Source: Actinomycetospora sp. TBRC 11914 (GTDB lineage Bacteria > Actinomycetota > Actinomycetes > Mycobacteriales > Pseudonocardiaceae). Taken from it: a stretch of DNA of 64,000 nt. The position numbers and the translations under genes were made by a program. Below, one piece after another: positions 12,296 to 21,165 of this stretch. The stretch is from the NCBI RefSeq assembly GCF_012933465.1, contig NZ_JABBND010000002.1, positions 1-64,000 of the forward strand, written 5' to 3'. Position 1 is the first letter of the stretch; each line of letters opens with the position of its first letter. Below the pieces are notes generated by a model, which saw nothing but the letters and a program-made list of their open reading frames with translations, was not told the origin of the DNA and made no database searches.

Positions 12296-12343
12296 GGGCA
12301 CGTGAGGCATGCGGGCGGGCCGGCCGGAATGCCTGACGTGCCC
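12296..12343 (+). terminator. Long hairpin between NUDIX gene and xerD
   Basis: Two 15-base arms (12296-12310 and 12329-12343) pair except at one position, around an 18-base GC-rich loop. No T-tract follows. It probably terminates the transcript ending with the NUDIX gene, ahead of the separate xerD promoter, but it could also be a protein-binding site. Confidence 0.5.
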
Positions 12344-12399
12344 GTGATCATGGCGGTTCACCCGGAGCGTCGTGCCGACGACGCCGAGCCGGGGCGGGT

Positions 12400-12405
12400 T
12401 ACCGT
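12400..12405 (+). promoter_or_regulatory. xerD -10 box, leaderless
   Basis: TACCGT ends six bases before the xerD GTG at 12412, and no ribosome-binding site is visible. The same arrangement is seen at recN and several other genes of this window. Confidence 0.5.
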
Positions 12406-12411
12406 TCGAGC

Positions 12412-13347
12412 GTGGACCCGGCGGACGTGGTCGCGACCTACCTCGACCACCTCGACGTCGAGCGCGGCATGTCCCCCCACACGCTGTCGAACTACCGCCG
12501 GGACCTGCGTCGGTACGTCGAGCACCTCGCCCGCGCCGACCGCGACGATCTCGGCGGGGTGACCGAGGCCGACGTCGGGTCCTTCCTCGTGGCCCTGCGC
12601 CGGGGCGACGACGAGCACCCGCCGCTGGCGGCGTCGTCGGCGTCGCGCGCGGTGGTCGCGGTGCGCGGGCTGCACCGCTTCGCGCTGGCCGAGGGGCTCG
12701 TCGCGCGGGACGTCGCGGCCGAGGTCCACCCGCCCCAGGCGGCCAAGCGGCTGCCGAAGGCGCTCGACGTCACCACGGTCGAGCGGCTGCTGACCGCGCC
12801 TCCCGAGGACGATCCGCGCGGCGTCCGCGACCGGGCCCTGCTCGAGCTCCTCTACTCCACCGGCGCGCGGATCACCGAGGTCACCGACCTCGACGTCGAC
12901 GACGTGGACGCCGAGCAGCGCACCGTCGTGCTCACCGGCAAGGGCGGCAAGCAGCGCCTGGTGCCGGTCGGGCGGCCGGCGCTCGCCGCGCTGGAGGCCT
13001 ACCGGGTGCGGGCGCGGCCGGGGTTCGCGGTCCGGGGCCGGGGAACGCCGGCGCTCTTCCTCAACGCCCGCGGGGCCCGGCTCTCGCGGCAGAGCGCCTG
13101 GAACGTGCTGCGCGAGGCGGCCGAGCGGGCCGGGATCACGCAGGCCATCTCGCCGCACACGCTGCGGCACTCGTTCGCGACCCACCTGCTCGACGGCGGG
13201 GCCGACCTGCGCGTCGTGCAGGAGTTGCTCGGGCACGCGTCGGTGACGACGACGCAGATCTACACCCTGGTCACGGTGGACACGCTGCGCGAGGTGTTCG
13301 CGACGTCGCATCCCCGGGCCCGAGGGACCGGCACGCCAGGTCGGTGA
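12412..13347 (+). CDS. xerD: Tyrosine recombinase XerD
   Basis: This 311-residue site-specific recombinase resolves chromosome dimers at dif together with XerC. The N-terminal SAM-like domain contains [15 protein letters not shown]. The catalytic domain shows the first Arg in YSTGARITE, Lys in GKGGKQR, the HxxR box in PHTLRHS, the second His in GHASV and the nucleophile Tyr in QIYTLV near residue 285. The position after the NUDIX gene matches Rv1701. Its 3' end overlaps the convergent amidase gene by 77 bp. Confidence 0.94.
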   Translation: MDPADVVATYLDHLDVERGMSPHTLSNYRRDLRRYVEHLARADRDDLGGVTEADVGSFLVALRRGDDEHPPLAASSASRAVVAVRGLHRFALAEGLVARDVAAEVHPPQAAKRLPKALDVTTVERLLTAPPEDDPRGVRDRALLELLYSTGARITEVTDLDVDDVDAEQRTVVLTGKGGKQRLVPVGRPALAALEAYRVRARPGFAVRGRGTPALFLNARGARLSRQSAWNVLREAAERAGITQAISPHTLRHSFATHLLDGGADLRVVQELLGHASVTTTQIYTLVTVDTLREVFATSHPRARGTGTPGR

Positions 13348-14494
13348 GGGCGAGGTCGGCACCCGGCGCCGCGACCGCGGAGAGCCCCACCGGTGCCCCG
13401 TCGACGGTCAGGAGCGGCATCGACACCGCGGGCGCCCCGGCGAGCCCGGCGAGCACCGTCAGGCCGAGGGTCGCGGCGCGGGCGGCCTCGATCGTCGGGT
13501 CGCCGGGGGCGGCGGCCCGAGTCGGTGCCGGGGAGGACGTGGCGGGGAGGAGCAGCGCCACGCCGTCGCCGAGCAGGCCGCACAACCGCTCACGCGCCCG
13601 GCCCGCCACCACCCGCGCCGCGGCGGCCTGTTCGTCGGTGACCGCGGCCGCCGTCGCGAACCGGGCGGCGACGTCGGGCCCGAGCGCGTCCGGGTGGGCG
13701 GAGACCCAGGCGCCGTCGGCGGCCCACGCCTCGTGCCCCTGCACGGTGCGGAAGGCGGCGGCCCAGGACGCGAGGTCGTCCGCGGCGATGTCGACGGTGT
13801 CCACCTCGTCGAGGTCGAGGCGGGCCACGGCCCCGTCGAACGCCGCTCGCACCGCGGGATCGGCCCGGGCCACGAGAGCGGGCACGACGACGCCGCGGCG
13901 CAGCACGGCGTCCGGGGCCGCCGGCAGCAGCGCCGTCGCGACCCGGTCGAGCGTGGCGGCGGCGTGGGTCAGCCAGCCGACGGTGTCGAAGCTCGGCGCC
14001 AGGGGCAGCATCCCGGCCCGCGACACCACGCCGTGGGTGGTCCGCAGTCCGACGAGCCCGCAGTAGGAGGCGGGCACGCGGATCGAGCCCGCGGTGTCGG
14101 TCCCGAGCCCGACGTCGACCTGCCCCGTGGCCACCGCGGCGGCCGGGCCGCTGCTGGACCCGCCGGGGATCCGGTTCGGGGCGGCGGGGTTGGGCGGGGT
14201 GCCGTCGTGGGCGTTGGTGCCGGCCAGGCTGTAGGCGAACTCGTCGGTGCGGGCGATGCCGGTGACGTCGGCGCCGGCGGCGAGGAGGGCGGCGACGGCG
14301 TCGGCGTGCCGTGCTTCCGGGCCGGCCCCGGCGAGCCAGGTCGGGTTGCCGGCGCCGATCGGGTGCCCACGGACCGCGAACAGGTCCTTCACCGCGACCG
14401 TCAGACCGGCGAGCGGACCCGACGGCGCCCCGGCCACCAGCGGCGCGCCGACCTCCCGCCAGATCGTGCGGTCGACGGCCGGTGCGGGCCTCAC
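13271..14494 (-). CDS. Amidase signature family amidase
   Basis: This 407-residue amidase-signature hydrolase has its catalytic Lys in LTVAVKDLF and the cis-Ser region in [12 protein letters not shown]. The nucleophilic Ser region is [16 protein letters not shown]. It is shorter than typical 450-500-residue members, in the size range of AtzF-like or indoleacetamide-type amidases. The GTG start overlaps the acetamidase stop (GTGA), making it the last gene of the operon. It should hydrolyse a linear amide released upstream in the pathway; the substrate cannot be told. The last 15 residues run antisense into xerD. Confidence 0.85.
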   Translation of the reverse strand: MRPAPAVDRTIWREVGAPLVAGAPSGPLAGLTVAVKDLFAVRGHPIGAGNPTWLAGAGPEARHADAVAALLAAGADVTGIARTDEFAYSLAGTNAHDGTPPNPAAPNRIPGGSSSGPAAAVATGQVDVGLGTDTAGSIRVPASYCGLVGLRTTHGVVSRAGMLPLAPSFDTVGWLTHAAATLDRVATALLPAAPDAVLRRGVVVPALVARADPAVRAAFDGAVARLDLDEVDTVDIAADDLASWAAAFRTVQGHEAWAADGAWVSAHPDALGPDVAARFATAAAVTDEQAAAARVVAGRARERLCGLLGDGVALLLPATSSPAPTRAAAPGDPTIEAARAATLGLTVLAGLAGAPAVSMPLLTVDGAPVGLSAVAAPGADLALTDLACRSLGPGDATSRTPRAACPP

Positions 14495-15576
14495 CCGAAG
14501 TCGGCCTTGCGGATGGCGCCGTGCACACCCTTGGTGCCGTCGACGACCTGCGAGACGGCGTAGTGGGTGGCCACGGACAGGTAGCCGTAGGCCTGGCGCC
14601 GGTCCATGCCGTAGCGGTGACCGAGCAGGTCGAGCGAGCGGCGCACGGCGTTGCGCATCGCCTCGTCGAGGTCGGGGTCCAGGCCGATGGGGATCCACAG
14701 CTCCGGCGTCTCGCCCAGCGGGCCGGTCAGGGTCCCGAACCGCTCGGGGACCTCGTCGGCGGGGACGAGGTCGAGGCGGAGCGTGGCGCGCAGGGGCGCC
14801 TCGAACGCGGTGAGCGCGACCTCGCCGTCGCCCTGGGCGAAGTGCGGGTCCCCGACGCCGAGCAGCCCGCCCGGCGCCGCGACCGGCAGGTGCACCGTCG
14901 AGCCGACCCCGAGCAGCCGCACGTCGATGTTGCCGCCGTGCGGGCCGGGCGCCACCGAGTGGATCCGCTCCGGGCCGGCGACCCCGACGAATCCCAGGAA
15001 CGGGGCGAGCGGGAAGCGCGCGCGGCGCTCGGGGTCGTCCCCGCGCAGCGCGATCGACCCGACACCGTCCTCGACGAGGCAGAACGCGCTGAACACCGGG
15101 TCGTCGCCGATGACCTCGCCGGGCAGGGCCCCGAGCCCGTGGCGGGTGGAGACGATGCCGTAGGGCACCCGGGGCACGAGGTCGAGCACGGTGACCGACA
15201 GGACGTCCCCGGGTCGGGCGCCGGCCACCGCGACCGGCCCGGCCACGACGTGCGGGCCGTCGACGCGCGGGTCGTGGGGCAGGTCGCCGCGGGCGATCGC
15301 GGCGGCGTCGGAGAGCACCGCCTCGGGCGGGACCCCGAAGCCGCCGAAGAACCGGACCGGGTCGCGGCCCTGGTCGCCGAGGATGCCCTCGTGGCTGACG
15401 GTGTCGACGGTGACGACGTCGCCCGGGGCCACCTCGAGCACGGCCCCGTCGCCCGCGGCGGGCATCCAGCCCCAGGAGACGGTGTCCGGGGTGGAGGCCA
15501 GGTGGGGTCCGGCGGCCTCCGCCGTGTCCAGCACGGGAACGGCGGCGAGGGCCTTCGCGATCCGGTCCGGGTTCAT
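14491..15576 (-). CDS. Acetamidase/formamidase family protein
   Basis: The 361-residue protein belongs to the FmdA/AmdA family, zinc-type hydrolases that release ammonia from short aliphatic amides. Recognisable segments are SHEGILGDQGRDP, LSVTVLDLVPRVPYG, GPHGGNIDVRLLGVG and GVGDPHFAQGDGEV, the last holding the His and Asp expected for metal binding. It starts at the ATG overlapping the GntR stop and ends overlapping the amidase start. It probably deals with formamide or another small amide produced from the imported substrate. Confidence 0.88.
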   Translation of the reverse strand: MNPDRIAKALAAVPVLDTAEAAGPHLASTPDTVSWGWMPAAGDGAVLEVAPGDVVTVDTVSHEGILGDQGRDPVRFFGGFGVPPEAVLSDAAAIARGDLPHDPRVDGPHVVAGPVAVAGARPGDVLSVTVLDLVPRVPYGIVSTRHGLGALPGEVIGDDPVFSAFCLVEDGVGSIALRGDDPERRARFPLAPFLGFVGVAGPERIHSVAPGPHGGNIDVRLLGVGSTVHLPVAAPGGLLGVGDPHFAQGDGEVALTAFEAPLRATLRLDLVPADEVPERFGTLTGPLGETPELWIPIGLDPDLDEAMRNAVRRSLDLLGHRYGMDRRQAYGYLSVATHYAVSQVVDGTKGVHGAIRKADFG

Positions 15577-16283
15577 GCCAGGGGTGCTCCTTCGTCGGTG
15601 GCGAGCCGGGTGAGGGCGGCGACGGCGTCGAGGTGGTCGGCCATCGCCCGGCGGGCCGCCTCACCGTCGCGGGCCCGGACGGCGGCGAGGATCGCGCGGT
15701 GGCCCGCCACCGAGATGCGACGGGCCCGCCGGGTGGTGTGCGAGCGTCGTCGCACGTCGGGGGTCCACGAGCAGGCCAGGGTGTTCACCGTGGCGAGCAG
15801 CGGGTTCTGGCTCGCCCGGGCGAGCGCGGCGTGGAACTCCACGTCCAGCCGCACCGACTCGGCGGTCACCAGGCCCTCGTGGGAGCGCTCGAGGAGGTCC
15901 TCGAGCTGCAACAGGTCCGAGGCGGTGGCCCGCAGCGCCGCGAACTCGGCGATGCGGGGCTCCACCACGGCGCGCAGCTCGGCGACGTCGGAGAGCTCCT
16001 TCTCGGTCTCGTCGAGGCCGGCGTAGAGCTCACCGACCCGTGCGGGCGGGAGGCACACCACGGTCCCCCGTCCCTGCACCCGCTCGACGAGGCTCTTCGA
16101 CTCCAGGTGGCCCAGCGCCTCGCGCACCGAGCCCCGCGAGACCGCGAAGGACTCGGCGAGCTCCCGTTCGGCGGGGAGCCGCGCCCCCGGGGCCAGCTCG
16201 CCGGTGGCGATGAGGCGCTCGAGGTGGGCGGCGATCTCGACCCCCACGCCAGGGCGGCGGTGGGGGAGCGGGGGCACGGGCAC
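15573..16283 (-). CDS. GntR family regulator, FadR/FCD type
   Basis: The 236-residue protein has an N-terminal winged helix (AERELAESFAVSRGSVREAL, residues about 41-60) and a C-terminal all-helical FCD ligand domain. That domain has the metal-coordinating pattern EFHAALARAS, GHRAIL and ADHLDAV. The GTG at 16283 follows AGGAG at a five-base gap. Being inside the operon, it is the obvious local regulator, and FadR-type half-sites lie before the first gene of the operon at 21008-21035. The ligand is presumably the pathway substrate. Confidence 0.9.
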   Translation of the reverse strand: MPVPPLPHRRPGVGVEIAAHLERLIATGELAPGARLPAERELAESFAVSRGSVREALGHLESKSLVERVQGRGTVVCLPPARVGELYAGLDETEKELSDVAELRAVVEPRIAEFAALRATASDLLQLEDLLERSHEGLVTAESVRLDVEFHAALARASQNPLLATVNTLACSWTPDVRRRSHTTRRARRISVAGHRAILAAVRARDGEAARRAMADHLDAVAALTRLATDEGAPLA

Positions 16284-16335
16284 GCGATCTCCTGGCGGGA
16301 CGGCGGGTACGACGGCGGGTGGGCGGTCCCGCGCG

Positions 16336-16887
16336 TCAGTGCTGCGGAGCCGTGCTCCCCGACGATGCCGCAGTCGCCGCCTCGTCGGTAGCGGACCCGC
16401 GGGCGGCCAGGGCGTGGGCGACGAGCGCGAACACCGGGCCGAGCGCGTTGCAGACGAGCACCGACACCCACGCCGCCCACGGGTTCTGCGGCGCGAAGCC
16501 GAAGCCGCCGAACACCGTCGCGAAGTAGGACGCGAATCCCAGGAACATGCCGGGGATCAGCCCGAGCACCCGGGTACGGCCGGCGTACATCAGCGCGGTG
16601 TTGACCACGAGGATGATCACGGCGAGCACGGCGTCCTGGGCGAGCGCTCCGGAGGCCGGCTTGAGCGCACCGTCGAGCAGGACGATGACGAGCGCGAACG
16701 TCGATCCGGCGGCCATCGTCGGCCAGAGCCGGCGCAGGGTGTCTCGGCGCGGGCCGCCGGCCAGGAACGTCGCGGCCCAGCCGATGAAGATGCCCCACAC
16801 CGGGAGGTTCAGGGCGTTGCCGCCGATGAAGGCGGTGGTGGCGGCGAGGACGGAGGAGACGATCTCGTTCGGGAGTCGCAGTCGCAT
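16336..16887 (-). CDS. DUF1097 family membrane protein
   Basis: The 183-residue integral membrane protein has about five hydrophobic segments, for example VLAATTAFIGGNALNLPVWG, DAVLAVIILVVNTALMYAG and WVSVLVCNALGPVFALVAHA. It fits the DUF1097 (YcdZ-like) family of unknown function, sometimes found beside purine/pyrimidine or amide genes. A GGAG element precedes the ATG. Within this operon it could help move a small product such as urea, formamide or ammonium; that is a guess from context. Confidence 0.75.
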   Translation of the reverse strand: MRLRLPNEIVSSVLAATTAFIGGNALNLPVWGIFIGWAATFLAGGPRRDTLRRLWPTMAAGSTFALVIVLLDGALKPASGALAQDAVLAVIILVVNTALMYAGRTRVLGLIPGMFLGFASYFATVFGGFGFAPQNPWAAWVSVLVCNALGPVFALVAHALAARGSATDEAATAASSGSTAPQH

Positions 16888-16911
16888 GGGGATCTCCGGC
16901 GGCGGTTCGGG

Positions 16912-18171
16912 TCAGCGGCCTCGGTGCAGCTGCACGGTGTGCTCGGTGGTGGCGACGACCCGGCCGCGCTTCACGACCGCGCGGCGGTGGGCCCGGGAGA
17001 GCAGCGCCTCGGTGGCGCTGGGGGCCGCGAGGACCACGAGGTCGGCCTCGGCGCCGACCCGCAGGCCGTGGCGGTCGCCGTGGCCGACGATGGCCGCGGC
17101 GTCGTCGGTGACCATCGCGACGAGGCGGGCGAGGTCGTGCGGGCTCGCGAGGTGCGAGGTCTGGGCGAGGAAGAGCGCGACGTCGAGGACGTCGGCCACC
17201 CCGTACGGGGTGAAGGCGTTCCGGACGTTGTTCGACGACAGCCCGGTCCGGACGCCGGCGTCGAGCAGGTCGGAGACCGGCGCGATCCCCCGACGGACGT
17301 TCGCCTCGTCGTGCCGCCCGCCGAGGTGCATGTCGGTCATGGGGAGGACGACGACGGCGACGCCGGCGTCGGCGAGCTCGCCCAGCACCCGCTTGCGCGT
17401 GTCGGGGGCCAGGCTCGCCAGCGAGGTCATGTGCCCGACCGTCACGTGCCCGCCCATCCCGTGGGCGCGGGTCCGGTCGGCGATGTGGCCGGCGAGGGCG
17501 AACCGCGGGTCGGCGGTGTCGTCGGCGAGGTCGGCGTGGATGTCCACGGGCACCCCGAACCGCTCGGCCAGGGCGAACACGCGGTCCACGTGCGCGCGGC
17601 AGTCCTCGGTCGTCGCCTCCTGGTAGCTGCAGCCCCCGACGACGTCGGCCCCCTGCCGCAGCGCCTCGACCAGCAGGTCCTCGGTGCCCGGGGCGCGCAG
17701 CAGACCCTCCTGCGGGAAGGCCACGATCTGCAGGTCCACGAGGTCGGCGTACGCGGCGCGCAGGTCGAGCATCGCCTCGAAGCCGGTGAGCCCGACGATC
17801 GGGTCGACGTCGGGCTGGGCGCGGATCAGCGTGGTGCCGTGGCCGACGGCCTGCTCGAGCACGCGGCCCGCGCGCGCCCGGACCGACTCGCGGGTGAACG
17901 CGGCCTTGAGACGCCCGGTCACCGCGATCGCGTCGGCGAGGGTGCCGTCCGACGGCGGGGCCTCGGCGTCGAGCATGGCCTTGTCCAGGTGCAGGTGCGG
18001 TTCGACGAGGCCGGGGATGACGGCGTCGCCCGCGCAGTCGATCACCGCGGCGGCCCCGGAGGGTCCGGCTCCCGGCCGCCCGATCGCGGCGATGCGACCG
18101 CCGGCCACGGCGATGTCGACCGGGCCGGCACCGTCGGGCAGGCGCGCGTCGCGCAGCAGCAGGTCGGTCAC
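16912..18171 (-). CDS. Cytosine-deaminase-like amidohydrolase
   Basis: The 419-residue amidohydrolase-superfamily enzyme has the metal motif HLHLDKA near residue 62, a second His in VDIHADLADD and a third in VGHMTSLA. The N-terminal beta sandwich (LLLRDARLPDG) and the closing GAEADLVVL are typical. The segment where CodA/AtzC-type enzymes carry a catalytic Asp (SDN or TDN) reads LSSNNVRNAF, so that Asp appears replaced by Asn; see findings. The GTG start overlaps the upstream amidase stop. The likely reaction is hydrolytic deamination or ring opening of a cyclic N-compound. Confidence 0.83.
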   Translation of the reverse strand: MTDLLLRDARLPDGAGPVDIAVAGGRIAAIGRPGAGPSGAAAVIDCAGDAVIPGLVEPHLHLDKAMLDAEAPPSDGTLADAIAVTGRLKAAFTRESVRARAGRVLEQAVGHGTTLIRAQPDVDPIVGLTGFEAMLDLRAAYADLVDLQIVAFPQEGLLRAPGTEDLLVEALRQGADVVGGCSYQEATTEDCRAHVDRVFALAERFGVPVDIHADLADDTADPRFALAGHIADRTRAHGMGGHVTVGHMTSLASLAPDTRKRVLGELADAGVAVVVLPMTDMHLGGRHDEANVRRGIAPVSDLLDAGVRTGLSSNNVRNAFTPYGVADVLDVALFLAQTSHLASPHDLARLVAMVTDDAAAIVGHGDRHGLRVGAEADLVVLAAPSATEALLSRAHRRAVVKRGRVVATTEHTVQLHRGR

Positions 18172-19610
18172 GGGGTCACCACCGGGAGCCGGTCGGCCCA
18201 CGGCGCGGCCTGCTCGTAGGCGGCCGCGGCCCGCAGCACGTCGGCGTCGGCCAGGTGGCGGCCCACGATCTGCAGGCCCACGGGGAGCCCGTCGCGGGTG
18301 ACGCCGGCGGGGACGCTGATCGCGGGCTGGCCGGTCATGTTCATCGGCTGGGTGAAGCCCAGCCAGGCCGAGGACGGCACCATCCGGCCGTCGACCTCCT
18401 CCGGTCCCTGCATCGCCACCGGGAACGGCGGCACGGTCAGGGTCGGGGTCAGCAGCAGGTCGTAGGAGCGCATGAACCGCCACATCCGGTTCACCACGTG
18501 CTTGCGCGTCACCTGGGCGTCGGTGAGCTTCTCGGCGGTCCAGGGCCGGGTGATGAGGTCCACCAGGTGCGGGGACATCCGCGCGCCGTGCTCGGCGACC
18601 ATGGCCCGCATGCCGGTCAGGTCGGTGTCGCCGATGACCATGGCCCAGAACGCGCCGGAGGGGTCGTCCCAGCCGGGGTCGGCCTCGGTCACCTCGCACC
18701 CGAGGTCGCGGGCGAACACCGCGGCCGCCGTCGCCACGACCTCGCGGACCTGCGGGTCGACCGCGAGGTAGCCCCAGTCGGCGCTGTAGGCCACGCGCAG
18801 CCCCCGCACACCGCCGCGGGGGGCGTCGACCCAGGAGACGTCGCCGGCGGGGAGGGAGTGCCGGTCGCGCGGGTCCGGGCCGGCGAGCACGGACATGAGC
18901 AGGGCGGCGTCGTCGACGGTGCGGGTCATCGGCCCGATGTGCTCGAGGCTCTCCCAGCTCGAGACGCCCGGGTAGCGCTCGTCGCGGCACCCCGGGTAGG
19001 CGGGGACGCGGCCCATCGAGGCCTTGAACCCCACGATGCCGCAGTGCGCGGCCGGGATCCGCACCGAGCCGCCGCCGTCGCTGCCCAGCGCCAGCGGGGC
19101 CATCCCGGTGGCCACCGCGACGCCGGAGCCGGCACTCGAGCCGCCCGGCGTCAGGGAGGGATTCCACGGGTTGCGGGCGGTCGGGGAGATCGGGTTGTGC
19201 CCGACGGCGCTGTAGCCGAACTCGGGCACCGTGGTCTTGCCCAGGATCACCGCCCCGGCGTCGCGGACCCGCTCGACGACCACGTCGTCCTCGTCGGGCA
19301 CGAAGTGCTCGTAGGCGGGGGACCCGCTGCGGGTGGGGATCCCGGCGGTCGCGATGAGGTCCTTCACCGCGATCGGCACCCCGGCGAGCGGGCCGGGATC
19401 GTCGCCCCGGGCCAGGGCGTCCGCGACCGAGCGGGCCGTCGCGCGGGCGTGCTCGGCGGTGAGCTCGCAGAAGGCGTGCAGCGTGGGGTCGAGCGCCTCG
19501 ATCCGGGCGAGGGCGGCCTCGGTGGCCTCCACGGGGGAGAGCGCTCCGCCGCGGATCGCCGCCGCCATCGCGGTGGCGGTCATGCCGGTGACGTCGGTGG
19601 CGGTGGTCAT
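18168..19610 (-). CDS. Amidase signature family amidase, long form
   Basis: The 480-residue amidase shows the family triad: Lys in IAVKDLIATAG, the cis-Ser stretch GGSSAGSGVAVATG, and the nucleophile Ser in GSDGGGSVRIPAAHCG. It resembles GatA-like and aryl-acylamidase enzymes; no GatB or GatC is nearby, so a catabolic role is favoured. The ATG start overlaps the permease stop (ATGA) and its stop overlaps the amidohydrolase start (GTGA). It is distinct from the shorter amidase at the end of the operon. Confidence 0.88.
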   Translation of the reverse strand: MTTATDVTGMTATAMAAAIRGGALSPVEATEAALARIEALDPTLHAFCELTAEHARATARSVADALARGDDPGPLAGVPIAVKDLIATAGIPTRSGSPAYEHFVPDEDDVVVERVRDAGAVILGKTTVPEFGYSAVGHNPISPTARNPWNPSLTPGGSSAGSGVAVATGMAPLALGSDGGGSVRIPAAHCGIVGFKASMGRVPAYPGCRDERYPGVSSWESLEHIGPMTRTVDDAALLMSVLAGPDPRDRHSLPAGDVSWVDAPRGGVRGLRVAYSADWGYLAVDPQVREVVATAAAVFARDLGCEVTEADPGWDDPSGAFWAMVIGDTDLTGMRAMVAEHGARMSPHLVDLITRPWTAEKLTDAQVTRKHVVNRMWRFMRSYDLLLTPTLTVPPFPVAMQGPEEVDGRMVPSSAWLGFTQPMNMTGQPAISVPAGVTRDGLPVGLQIVGRHLADADVLRAAAAYEQAAPWADRLPVVTP

Positions 19611-20995
19611 CGGGCCTCCGCCCCCTCGGCGTCGTCGGCGTCCTCGGCGTCCGCGGCGTCCTCGGCGATCGTCGTGCCCGCGGCGGCCGCGCCCGGCCCC
19701 CGGGCCGGGAGCAGCGAGAGCAGTGCGGCGGCGACGGCGGCGACGGCGAGCCCGACGAGCGCCTCCGACAGGGCCGGGGCCAGCACGTGGACCAGGGCGG
19801 CCGCGACCGAGCCGAGGGCCCAGGCGACGAACGGCGCCACCCGCCAGTGGGGGATCGTCGTCGAGCGCGCGGCGAGCCGCCGCACCCCGAACTGGTCGAT
19901 GATCAGCACGGCGCCGATCGGCGGCACGACGATGCCGAGGAGGTTCAGCCAGCCGGAGAAGTGCTCCCACACCCCGGCCAGGGCCGCGGCGACCCCGACG
20001 GCGCCGAGCACGATCGTCAGGACCCGCATCCGCGTGCCGGTGATCTGGCTCCAGCCGACCGCGCCGTTGTAGAGGCAGTGCGCGCAGACCGAGCCGAGGT
20101 TGACGAACACGAACACCACCGCGACGGCCGAGAGCAGCGCGCCGTGCGAGGTGAGGACGGGGAGGAAGTCGCCGCCGCTCCCCGCGGGGTCGGCGGACGC
20201 CCCGATGGCGACGACGAGCCCGCCGACGAGCAGGGACACCGCGTTCGCGACCGGGAAGGCCGAGAACGCGGCGAGGACCGCCTCCCGGCCGGTGCGCGAC
20301 CACCGGGTGAAGTCCGCCGTCATCGTGCCGGAGTCCGCGAAGCCGGCGACGACGATGGTGATCGCGGCGCCGATCGAGAGCACCGACGCACCCGGTCCGC
20401 CGCCGGCGTAGGCCGACGCCGCCCCGAGTGCTCCGGGGCGGGCCGCGAGGGCCAGGGCGACGACCGCGAGGACCACGAACAGCGGCGCGGCGGCCATCCC
20501 GACGACGGTGAGCGCCCGCACGCCGACGAAGGTGATCCCGATGTAGAGGACCCCGGCGATGAGGATCACCACGGCCTCGTTCCACCCCAGCGCCTCGTGG
20601 AGGGTGGCCCCGGTCAGTCCGGTCTGGAAGGCGAACCAGCCGATCACGACGGTCGAGAGGAACCCGGCGGCGACGGTGGTGCCCCGCCGGCCGAACGTGC
20701 GGGCCGCGGTGAGGGCGAAGTTCTCGCCGGTACGCCCGGCTAGGTAGCTCAGGGCGCCGACGTAGCAGAACAGCACGAGGTTGCCGGCGAGGATCGCCGC
20801 CATGCCCGGCCAGAAGCCGAGGCCGTAGACGATCGTGCCGCCGAAGACGGCGTTCGTGAACACCATCGGGAAGCCGAACCACACCGCCGAGACCGAGCGC
20901 AGCGACCGGCGGTGCGTGGTGGGCACGGGTTCGTGCTCGAACTCCGACTCGAGCCGGTGCCGTGCGTCCGGCGCGGCGGTCGAGGTGGTCGTCAT
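19607..20995 (-). CDS. NCS1 family purine/cytosine/hydantoin permease
   Basis: The 462-residue transporter has about twelve membrane segments and the NCS1 features WFGFPMVFTNAVFGG near the start, LAGRTGENFALTAARTFG, GWFAFQTGLTG and ADFTRWSRTGREA. Relatives (CodB, PucI, Mhp1) import nucleobases, allantoin or hydantoins by Na+ or H+ symport. The tail is acidic (AEDAADAEDADDAEG). It is the first gene of the operon, so expression of all seven genes probably starts in the gap upstream, where GntR-type sites lie. Confidence 0.9.
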   Translation of the reverse strand: MTTTSTAAPDARHRLESEFEHEPVPTTHRRSLRSVSAVWFGFPMVFTNAVFGGTIVYGLGFWPGMAAILAGNLVLFCYVGALSYLAGRTGENFALTAARTFGRRGTTVAAGFLSTVVIGWFAFQTGLTGATLHEALGWNEAVVILIAGVLYIGITFVGVRALTVVGMAAAPLFVVLAVVALALAARPGALGAASAYAGGGPGASVLSIGAAITIVVAGFADSGTMTADFTRWSRTGREAVLAAFSAFPVANAVSLLVGGLVVAIGASADPAGSGGDFLPVLTSHGALLSAVAVVFVFVNLGSVCAHCLYNGAVGWSQITGTRMRVLTIVLGAVGVAAALAGVWEHFSGWLNLLGIVVPPIGAVLIIDQFGVRRLAARSTTIPHWRVAPFVAWALGSVAAALVHVLAPALSEALVGLAVAAVAAALLSLLPARGPGAAAAGTTIAEDAADAEDADDAEGAEAR

Positions 20996-21007
20996 GGGTT
21001 CCCCAGG

Positions 21008-21035
21008 TGGTCCGAGTGGTCATGTGGTCCGACCA
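21008..21035 (-). promoter_or_regulatory. Candidate GntR/FadR-type operator cluster
   Basis: TGGTCCGACCA (21025-21035) fits the FadR-subfamily consensus TGGT-N3-ACCA exactly. Two further TGGTC half-sites lie at 21008 and 21017 on the same face. The cluster is 13-40 bases before the permease start codon, the expected place for repression by the GntR protein encoded in the operon. Confidence 0.55.
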
Positions 21036-21165
21036 ATGCGGGGACCGAGTCAGCCACGCGGCGAGGCGTCGGAGAAGGGCGGTACCCCGACGTTCACGAG
21101 ACGGTGACACCGGCCCGGAGCCAGGACCCACGACCGTCACACGGTGGTGACGTGGCGGGCCGTGC

